From assembly GCA_902779745.1 (NCBI GenBank), contig CACZCT010000008.1, positions 1 to 45,663 of the forward strand: 45,663 nucleotides of DNA. Direction: 5' to 3'. Below are positions 1 through 6,368 of this stretch, in pieces. Under the pieces are notes generated by a model. It was not told where the DNA came from. It did no database searches and saw only the letters and a program-made list of their open reading frames with translations. Made by a program: the position numbers and the translations under genes. The DNA is from an uncultured Prevotellaceae bacterium (lineage in GTDB: Bacteria; Bacteroidota; Bacteroidia; Bacteroidales; Bacteroidaceae). Positions within the stretch are counted from its first letter, which is position 1. Each line of letters starts with the position of its first letter.

Positions 1-2
1 TA

Positions 3-2141
3 AACAGATATTGGCCCATTAAGAAAAGTAAAGCTGAAATCGCCTATATGTTGGGTATTTACTCGGATATGGAGACTATCTCAAATGAATTGAGGCAATC
101 ATTGGCAATGAAAAAGTGGTATTTCGAAGATGATGAAACGGCAAAAGCATTTGTTAATGGATTGTATGCAGATTTGGCAAAGATTGACGGTAGCCGATAT
201 TACCTGACTGAAAAATACGACTCGTCTGAGATTGCATTGAAAAAAGCACTGACGCTGAAAGTTGACGATGATTTCGTTTGGCCAGTCCACGGCGATTTAG
301 CACAACTTTATTACAAGCAAGAGAAGTATGATAAAGCATTGGAGCAGATAGACAGTGTTCTTGCCAATTCGATGTTCCAAAAAGATTCTAGGCATAAGGT
401 TAGCGAGCAGGAAATCATGATTGTCAAGTCATGGCGTGCAATCTGTATCGCACGTCTTGGACAGTATGCTGAAGCATTGAAAGAAATCGAGATGGTTAAG
501 AACTATTTTAAGAGTACGAGCGACAAACGCTTATATGCAGAGAGCCTGAGAAAGAAAGCGAAGATTCTGATGTTACAATATGATGAAACAGGAAAATTTG
601 ATGCAACGTCTGTTTCGTGCTATCAGGATTATCTTTCCATTTCTCGTAATTATATTGATACTCATTTTGTCCAAATGAGCGAGTCGGAAAGGGAACAGTA
701 TTGGATGGCAGAACAGCCTTTTGTAACAGACTGCTTCCGGATGGAAGACAAAGCCCCAGGTTTGTTGTATGATGTGGCGCTATATAGTAAGGCTGTGCTT
801 CTGCAGATGGGACGCGACTTTAAAGAGGGAATGAATGAGACACAACGAAAGGAGGCCTTGGCTTCCATCCGTATAACTTGGCAGCAAGTGAGGGAAAAAC
901 TTCCTGCATCTGGTTGTGCAATAGAGTTTGTCGTATATGAAAAGAGTGGAGAAAACCATCTTGGTGCCTTGGTCATCAATAAGAAGTCTACAACTCCCAG
1001 GTTCATCGGTTTAGGTAGAACTTCGAACATCAGTGACTATCAACTATATGACGGTCTCACAGTGAAAGATGTTTTTGCAGATACACAGAGCAGGGATAAA
1101 ATCAATGCCTTGTATAATGACAGTATTCTCCGAAAGATGGTATGGAATGATGAAATTACGAATGCAATAGGGAATAGTAACGACATATATTTCTCTCCAG
1201 ACGGACTGCTCCATCAGATGGGCATTGAATATATGGCACCGCCATCAATAGCAGGCAAACATTTCTATCGTTTGACTACAACAAGGCTACTTGTGCAGAA
1301 AAAGCATGTTCTTAAAACTGACAAGATGCTAATCTGTGGAGGGGTAGAATATGGGCTGACAGTTGATGACAAAGAGATTGGAAACGACGAATTGGCCTAT
1401 TCTCTGCTGGCTTCGATGGACTTGAATGTTTCACCACTGCCAAACTCGTCGGTAGAAATAGACTCTATCAAAGAGGTAAGGAAGAATCATCAGGAAGACC
1501 TGATATTACGTGCTGATTCCGTAACGGAGGCAGCATTGAACCAGTTGCTGGGGAAATATAATATCGTCCATATATCAACACACGGTTTGTTTGCTGAGGT
1601 TGCTAAGATGGGTACAGACATACGCCCGTCATCCTCCGACATGCAACTTTCAAAAAGCTGTCTTTTCCTTTCTGGTTCAGAAAAGAACCTCAAGAAAGAA
1701 GGATATGATGCCTCACAACACGACGGTATTTTATCTGCTAGAGAGTTGTCTAAGATGAACATGAATGGTGTTGGTCTGACGGTCATGTCTGCATGTATGT
1801 CAGGATTAGGATATATAACTCCAGACGGAGTATATGGTTTGCAGCGAGGATTAAAGACAGCAGGAGTAAAGACCATCATCTCAACTCTATGGAGCGTGGA
1901 TGACGAAGCTTCGTGCTTCTTTATCATACAGTTATATAAAAACTTAGAAGCAGGGAAAGGCTTATATGAGGCTTTTTGGTCGGCCAGAGAGACCCTGAAG
2001 AAATACGAGAAGACTTACGGAGGCGTTTCTTCTGCTGATGCTAATGGTTCATTTACCCAGAGGAGGCGGACTGTCACAGTACCAAAGTTCAACAAGCCTT
2101 ACTTCTACAATGCATTTATACTTATCGACGGATTAGAATAA
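3..2141 (+). CDS. TPR-CHAT caspase-like protease, 5' end outside the window
   Basis: Probable cysteine peptidase of the CHAT (caspase HetF associated with TPRs) family. The frame is open to the left edge: codons from base 3 to the ATG at 48 read without a stop, so the true start is probably upstream. Numbering from ATG 48, TPR-like helical pairs lie at about 50-190 (for example around residues 81-106 and 126-151). A linker follows, then the CHAT fold, with the typical strand containing YFSPDGLLHQ near 381-390, the His-Gly pair STHG (H512) and the Cys in SACMSG (C583). Both members of the expected His/Cys dyad are therefore present. The end TLWSVDDEAS...LYEAFWSAR is standard for the family. 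It heads an AT-rich operon with a sigma-like factor and a C39-RyR protein. Substrate and activation signal are not visible. CHAT proteases act in bacterial conflict and signalling elsewhere (the gRAMP-associated Csx29, HetF); a role like that here is inference. Confidence 0.9.
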   Translation, partial: NRYWPIKKSKAEIAYMLGIYSDMETISNELRQSLAMKKWYFEDDETAKAFVNGLYADLAKIDGSRYYLTEKYDSSEIALKKALTLKVDDDFVWPVHGDLAQLYYKQEKYDKALEQIDSVLANSMFQKDSRHKVSEQEIMIVKSWRAICIARLGQYAEALKEIEMVKNYFKSTSDKRLYAESLRKKAKILMLQYDETGKFDATSVSCYQDYLSISRNYIDTHFVQMSESEREQYWMAEQPFVTDCFRMEDKAPGLLYDVALYSKAVLLQMGRDFKEGMNETQRKEALASIRITWQQVREKLPASGCAIEFVVYEKSGENHLGALVINKKSTTPRFIGLGRTSNISDYQLYDGLTVKDVFADTQSRDKINALYNDSILRKMVWNDEITNAIGNSNDIYFSPDGLLHQMGIEYMAPPSIAGKHFYRLTTTRLLVQKKHVLKTDKMLICGGVEYGLTVDDKEIGNDELAYSLLASMDLNVSPLPNSSVEIDSIKEVRKNHQEDLILRADSVTEAALNQLLGKYNIVHISTHGLFAEVAKMGTDIRPSSSDMQLSKSCLFLSGSEKNLKKEGYDASQHDGILSARELSKMNMNGVGLTVMSACMSGLGYITPDGVYGLQRGLKTAGVKTIISTLWSVDDEASCFFIIQLYKNLEAGKGLYEAFWSARETLKKYEKTYGGVSSADANGSFTQRRRTVTVPKFNKPYFYNAFILIDGLE

Positions 2142-2160
2142 TAATAAAAACTCAATAACA

Positions 2161-3510
2161 ATGAAAACAAGATTATTTATTATCGCATGTGTTTTAATTG
2201 CAGGTGTTAACTTTGCAAAAGCTCAACCACCTCAGTCTAAGCCGGGTATAGGAGCACCTGATGGTGGACTTATGAATGGTCTGGACATGGACAGAATGGA
2301 GACTTCTTTCGTGTTAAGCGTCAATCCGATGGATGGTGAAAAGAAAGATAAACTCAATCGTGTTGCTTCCAATTATCGCTCGCGCAATCGTAGCATTCTA
2401 ACAAACATGGGCAACTCTATGCTTGCAGGCGGTGTGGCAGCTGTGATAAACGTCGTCGGTACAGAGATAATCAATCTTATAAATATACGTTCCAGGCAAA
2501 AGAAGGCTTGGCAGGAAATGAGACAGAAAGAATGTATTTTCGTAGACAGCCTACAGTCTGTAAAAGGCCAAAGCGATTTTTACGGGAAACAGTCGAATTA
2601 TGGACCATTAGATCCATCAGACATGAACTTTGACGGCATTACTCTTCGCGCTAACAAAAGTGGGAAAGAGGTGTTGAAAATGGTATGCCATATTGATACG
2701 ACTAAGTTTGATCATCTTTTCCTTCATAGTAAGTTTTACTTGGTTGTTGATACCATCGTTTTTTATCCATACAGGTCTTTCTTGCCCAACCTGAAGGCAA
2801 ATCATATTGATCGGCCGCGAAAAGATAAAGCTTCACAAGACGAGATTGACTATTGGAACACAATCAGCCAATTTAGTTTTGATGAACACCAGTCGCCAAC
2901 TGTCAATATAAAAATGGATGTTTATTCATCTTGGATTAATGAATTGGTGCAAGTATATGATAATGTGAAACTCGGCTCTTTCTCCGTAAATATTCCTGTC
3001 AGTGAGGATGAACTGAAAGATTCTGTGTATTTTTATAGTCGAGAAAGAGCAGTCTCAGAACATCGTAAGATAATTAATATTGATGGTGATTGCTTTGTTG
3101 TTCCCCGTTCGTATATGCCAGTTGCTGCAAATAATCCGTCGTGGGGAACAGGTGAGTACAGAATGAAGGTCGTGCTTTCTGAGAGCTGTAGATACAATCC
3201 CAAAGAAGGACGTTCAAAGAACTGGCATCGTGACTATAAACAACTTGTCAGAATGCAAAAGGGCAAAGCAAAGAATGAATATTTGAACGATGTGGTTACA
3301 ACATTCCGTGATAACAGTAGCACTATATTAAAGGCAACATATACACCAGTACTTAACATGCTACCTGGAATGATGGGAATTGGAACTAGTCAAGCAGGTT
3401 CGGCAGGGATGACAGGTGGTATGCCTGGTGGAACAGGGGCAAAAGGTGGAACGGCACAAGGCAAGATGTCACAGGGCAACATGCCCCAGGGAAATATGAA
3501 ACCACAGTAA
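2161..3510 (+). CDS. Secreted protein of unknown function with M/G/Q-rich tail
   Basis: I do not recognise the family. Residues 1-21 form a clear signal peptide (MKTRLFIIACVL then AKA|Q), so the mature protein is exported; no lipobox Cys is seen. A second hydrophobic, glycine-containing stretch lies at about 85-108 and may be a membrane or pore-like helix, followed by a basic segment (RSRQKK). The middle (about 130-390) looks like a globular beta-rich domain. The last 45 or so residues are low complexity, rich in Gly, Met, Gln and Lys (GGMPGG, QGKMSQGNMPQGN). It starts 19 bp after the CHAT gene with no promoter or terminator between, so the two are probably co-transcribed. It could be a CHAT substrate or an envelope partner, but nothing in the sequence shows this directly. 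Confidence 0.8.
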   Translation: MKTRLFIIACVLIAGVNFAKAQPPQSKPGIGAPDGGLMNGLDMDRMETSFVLSVNPMDGEKKDKLNRVASNYRSRNRSILTNMGNSMLAGGVAAVINVVGTEIINLINIRSRQKKAWQEMRQKECIFVDSLQSVKGQSDFYGKQSNYGPLDPSDMNFDGITLRANKSGKEVLKMVCHIDTTKFDHLFLHSKFYLVVDTIVFYPYRSFLPNLKANHIDRPRKDKASQDEIDYWNTISQFSFDEHQSPTVNIKMDVYSSWINELVQVYDNVKLGSFSVNIPVSEDELKDSVYFYSRERAVSEHRKIINIDGDCFVVPRSYMPVAANNPSWGTGEYRMKVVLSESCRYNPKEGRSKNWHRDYKQLVRMQKGKAKNEYLNDVVTTFRDNSSTILKATYTPVLNMLPGMMGIGTSQAGSAGMTGGMPGGTGAKGGTAQGKMSQGNMPQGNMKPQ

Positions 3511-3599
3511 CGATATATTTAGTAACCAAAACGGACATGGCTGAGGACACATTGAAACTCTTAACAGGATTAGGATATAAGATTGAGAAGAATGGTTGA
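3510..3599 (+). pseudogene. Remnant 3' end of a RyR-domain gene
   Basis: The frame at 3510-3599 encodes about 29 residues and ends in TGA at 3597. From 3528 on it matches the last helix of a RyR (ryanodine receptor, PF02026) domain: MAEDTLKLLTGLGYKIEK, against KMAFNTIKLVKKLGFEIVK in the intact RyR domain 1.5 kb downstream, with the pattern MA..T.KL...LG..I.K shared. The rest of the domain is missing, so this is a tail left by a deletion. The stop overlaps the sigma gene start (ATGGTTGA at 3592-3599), which is the sort of junction a former upstream gene would have had. Starting at ATG 3537 it could still be translated as a 20-residue peptide coupled to the sigma gene. Confidence 0.6.
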
Positions 3600-4146
3600 C
3601 CGTGAAATCATACAGGGATTGATTGCACGGGACAATCGGGTGACGAAGGAGTTTTTCTTCGTCAAATGTCGACCTTTGTTCAATAGTATTATGAAACTTG
3701 TGTTCAGCTATGAGGTGGACTATGATGAAATGGTGAATGAACTCTATGTCTATCTTATGGAGGATGATGCCAGTAAGCTACGAAACTTTCAATATCGTAG
3801 CACAATATATCAATGGTTGAAAATTCTTGCTATTCGATTCTTTATTAAGAAACGGACACGGTTGATAGATAGCAATAGTCAAGAGACTCTTTATGATGGG
3901 CAATATCAATTAGTTTCATCAGAAACAGTTACATCAATGGGGGATGACCTGGAAAGGCTTTTCGATAGAATGCCAACGAAACGGTATGTACATGTTATCC
4001 GTCGACTTATCATTGAAGATTGGGAGCCGGAGAAATTGGCACAAGAAATGGATATTACTACCGCAAATCTATATAACATCAAACGGCGTGCTATGGTTCA
4101 ACTGACTCGCATTGCCCTCAATGACATAAAGAAATATGGCAAATAA
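3592..4146 (+). CDS. Sigma-70 family (ECF-like) RNA polymerase sigma factor
   Basis: A 184-residue protein with sigma region 2 (about 28-92, with DYDEMVNELYVYLM and the aromatic promoter-melting segment YRSTIYQWLKILAIRFFIKKR) and region 4, a helix-turn-helix near 140-175 (DWEPEKLAQEMDITTANLYNIKRRAM). The length is usual for ECF sigmas. I chose ATG 3592; a TTG nine bases upstream (3583) is in frame but less likely. The ATG overlaps the stop of the RyR remnant, and the gene's end overlaps the next start by 11 bp, so sigma factor and C39-RyR protein are likely translationally coupled, as sigma/anti-sigma pairs usually are. It probably directs transcription of this operon or of a small regulon; target promoters are unknown. 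Confidence 0.85.
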   Translation: MVDREIIQGLIARDNRVTKEFFFVKCRPLFNSIMKLVFSYEVDYDEMVNELYVYLMEDDASKLRNFQYRSTIYQWLKILAIRFFIKKRTRLIDSNSQETLYDGQYQLVSSETVTSMGDDLERLFDRMPTKRYVHVIRRLIIEDWEPEKLAQEMDITTANLYNIKRRAMVQLTRIALNDIKKYGK

Positions 4147-5083
4147 AGAATATATATCCGATGAACTTTTGGCAGCTTACTTAGAAGGCAATACCAATGA
4201 AGCCGAGACGCATGAAGTACTGAATGCCCTGAAAGCAAACCCGGAACTACAGGAAATGCTGGACATCGCTCTTCAAGTAGAAGACGAGACTGCTCAAATA
4301 GTAGAATTGCCTATGATGCAGGTTGCAGCACTGAGTGGTGAGAATATTTGTGCTGTTCGGTGTGAGATGTATATTTTGCATCGACGTAGAGTTCCATACG
4401 ATGAAGAATGGCTCTTGAATACAGCACGTCGCAAAGACTGGTTGAAACCTGATGGAACACCACTTTATTGCTTAGGCAATCTGTTGGCATGCTCAGGAAT
4501 GTTAGTAAGCAGGAAATACAATTCTACGATTGATGACATACAACATGCTTTGGATTTGGATAATGATGTAGTAGTTGGCGTTGACCGGGAGAAACTATAT
4601 GCAGAGGATGTGGATTTGGAAGACATAACCAATCATGCAGTCGTCGTGATTCATATCGAGGGAGATTATGTTACTGTTTTCGACCCGTACCAAGAACCCT
4701 ATATTTCAAGGATCTTGATGTCAGACTTCCTGCTTGCCTGGAAAGAGTCTTACAATTATATGATTCAAATATTGCAATCCGCAGAGGAATATGTACCGCA
4801 TCCAATAGATGTTGATAATGTTCCGTTGGATGGTGATTTAGAGGAGTTGCAAGAAGCTATAGCGGAGAATGCCCACGACGTGTGGGCAGAAGCCCGAATC
4901 AAAGAAGGATGGACTTATGGAGAAGAAAGGGATGACATCAATAAGAAACATCCTGATCTTGTTCCTTATACTGCTCTGTCAGAGGATGAAAAGGACTATG
5001 ACCGTAAAATGGCTTTCAATACTATAAAATTGGTGAAGAAGCTCGGGTTTGAAATTGTAAAACGTAACGACAAAGGGACATGA
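4136..5083 (+). CDS. Anti-sigma-like / C39-type cysteine peptidase / RyR-domain fusion protein
   Basis: A 315-residue protein in three parts. Residues 1-50 (ISDELLAAYLEGN, then a helix ending PELQEMLD) look like the N-terminus of Bacteroidetes anti-sigma factors, without zinc-binding Cys. Residues 55-215 resemble a C39/papain-like peptidase: Cys72 in ENICAVRC, His167 in TNHAVVV, Asp183 in VFDPY, so a Cys-His-Asp triad can be drawn. Residues 245-310 are a RyR (ryanodine receptor) domain: VWAEARIKEGWTYG, RDDINKKHPDLVPY, LSEDEKDYDR. RyR domains occur in bacteria, including Bacteroides, but their ligand is unsettled. There is no signal peptide or TM helix, so it should be cytoplasmic. The overlap with the upstream sigma gene suggests that it holds that factor and releases it by proteolysis after the RyR domain senses something; this is inference. 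The domain calls are firm for RyR, moderate for C39 and weaker for the anti-sigma part. Confidence 0.85.
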   Translation: MANKEYISDELLAAYLEGNTNEAETHEVLNALKANPELQEMLDIALQVEDETAQIVELPMMQVAALSGENICAVRCEMYILHRRRVPYDEEWLLNTARRKDWLKPDGTPLYCLGNLLACSGMLVSRKYNSTIDDIQHALDLDNDVVVGVDREKLYAEDVDLEDITNHAVVVIHIEGDYVTVFDPYQEPYISRILMSDFLLAWKESYNYMIQILQSAEEYVPHPIDVDNVPLDGDLEELQEAIAENAHDVWAEARIKEGWTYGEERDDINKKHPDLVPYTALSEDEKDYDRKMAFNTIKLVKKLGFEIVKRNDKGT

Positions 5084-5643
5084 GTGTTCAAGCAGAACAG
5101 AACAAGAGTGGCGAAGACGCAAACTATATAACGGGGTTGACATTCTCTAGCGATGAACGTGGCATTTTATGCCATGGGCATTCATTACTTGAAAAACTCT
5201 CAGTACATCCAATAGGAGAAGGTATGCAGTGGATAGGAAATAGTCATGGTCCATTGTTTTTTGCCAATTACTTTACAGGTAAAGCAAGACAATTATTAGA
5301 TGAAAACAGTCATTTGGTGGGGTTTGGAGACCAGGATTTCGACTGGGAGAAACTAAAGAAAGTAGAACATTCTTATGATTTGAACCACAGATATGTGGAC
5401 TATGGTGGTTTAGGACGATATGATGATTTCCGTGATGGTGTTTGCTGCCTTTGCTGGATGCTTTACCCTGATGGCCGTTATTTTGCCGATGAAGACGGGT
5501 TTGGTATGGAAGATAATGATGAAGAGAATATCTACTGCATCATAGACAAGAATCTCCGTATTGTCATTCCTTGGCAGCCAATGACTGACGAGGAGATGGC
5601 TATGAATATGAGGGAAGCCAAAAGGAAAGTAGCAGGGAAATAA
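5080..5643 (+). CDS. Hypothetical cytoplasmic protein, last gene of the CHAT/RyR operon
   Basis: A 187-residue protein that I do not recognise. Its ATG overlaps the stop of the C39-RyR gene (ATGA at 5080-5083), so it is almost certainly translated with it. There is no signal peptide or TM helix. It is acidic and rich in aromatic residues and Asp/Gly; strings such as GDQDFDWEKL, YVDYGGLGRYDDF and YPDGRYFADEDGFGMED, and the C-terminal CIIDKNLRIVIPW, have the look of WG-repeat or SMI1/immunity-like proteins, but I cannot assign a family. It ends 5 bp before the end of convergent mtnN, with no terminator between. The tight coupling suggests that it works with the RyR protein. Confidence 0.75.
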   Translation: MSVQAEQNKSGEDANYITGLTFSSDERGILCHGHSLLEKLSVHPIGEGMQWIGNSHGPLFFANYFTGKARQLLDENSHLVGFGDQDFDWEKLKKVEHSYDLNHRYVDYGGLGRYDDFRDGVCCLCWMLYPDGRYFADEDGFGMEDNDEENIYCIIDKNLRIVIPWQPMTDEEMAMNMREAKRKVAGK

Positions 5644-5648
5644 TTTGC

Positions 5649-6293
5649 CTACAGACCTTCCACGAAGGTCTTGGTGACGTGGAAGGAGTTTTCGGCAATG
5701 GTATTCCAGAAGTCGTGATACTGCGAAGCATCAGTGTCACGAAGGGGAATGTCACTGATGACGCGGAAGGAGATAAACGGTACCTTGTTGATATAACAGG
5801 TCTGAGCAATGGCACACGACTCCATATCCACAGCTTTTGCTTCTGGGAAGATGTCTATGATGCTTTGCATCTTCTCCTTGGTATCCACGAACCAGTCGCC
5901 AGTGACAATCAGGCCTTGGTGAAGGCTGATGGATGATGGCTGAAGGTTGATAGCCTTTTCCAACAGATAGGGGTCGGGAGTATAGCGGACAGGGAGTCCC
6001 TGAACTTGTCCGTAAACGGTGGTGTTGTCGATGGCGGTACCGCAGTAGACATCATGGTAGGTGATTTCAGAACCGACAATGATGTCTTGTATGTTGATGT
6101 CGTCACCATTTCCTCCTGCACAACCACTGGAGATAATCACGTCAGGATGATACTCGTTGATCATCCTTTGTGCTCCCAAGGCTGCATTCACCTTGCCGAT
6201 ACCACATTTCTCCACACGTACATTCCCGTCGTTAAAGAGTTGCTGGAGTTGTTTCAACTCCTTGTCCATTGCCACGATAATTCCTATTTTCAT
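5649..6293 (-). CDS. mtnN: 5'-methylthioadenosine/S-adenosylhomocysteine nucleosidase
   Basis: Hydrolyses the glycosidic bond of methylthioadenosine and S-adenosylhomocysteine, recycling SAM by-products in the cytoplasm. At 214 residues it is slightly shorter than the E. coli enzyme (232). The N-terminus MKIGIIVAMDKEL carries Glu12; the nucleoside-binding Met-Glu is in VDMESCAIAQ (E158) and the catalytic Asp in VISDIPLRD (D181). The last two align with E174 and D197 of E. coli at a constant offset of 16. It is a single gene divergent from yfhO, reading from a -7 element (TAACTTTG) about 22 bases before its start. It converges tail to tail with the accessory operon. Confidence 0.95.
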   Translation of the reverse strand: MKIGIIVAMDKELKQLQQLFNDGNVRVEKCGIGKVNAALGAQRMINEYHPDVIISSGCAGGNGDDINIQDIIVGSEITYHDVYCGTAIDNTTVYGQVQGLPVRYTPDPYLLEKAINLQPSSISLHQGLIVTGDWFVDTKEKMQSIIDIFPEAKAVDMESCAIAQTCYINKVPFISFRVISDIPLRDTDASQYHDFWNTIAENSFHVTKTFVEGL

Positions 6294-6311
6294 ATTGTTT
6301 TAATGTTTAAT

Positions 6312-6348
6312 GGTGCAAAGTTACGAATTAAATTCGTATATTTGCACC
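6312..6348. promoter_or_regulatory. Symmetrical divergent promoter between mtnN and yfhO
   Basis: A 37-bp near-perfect palindrome centred on base 6330: GGTGCAAA at 6312 and TTTGCACC ending at 6348, with CGAATT-A-AATTCG in the middle; 16 of 18 pairs match. It contains both -7 elements: TAACTTTG on the minus strand (6316-6323) for mtnN and TATATTTG on the plus strand (6337-6344) for yfhO. Because the elements sit only about 13 bp apart, the two promoters must compete for polymerase. Confidence 0.7.
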
Positions 6349-6368
6349 CAAAAAGAAAAAATTTGATT

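Noticed and set aside
3583-3591. TTG start for the sigma factor
   Set aside because: ATG 3592 is better and overlaps the preceding stop in the usual way.
5679-5936. Plus-strand ORF opposite mtnN, and the upstream extension of yfhO from 6006
   Set aside because: Both are antisense to mtnN; the yfhO start at 6369 fits the promoter and the family.
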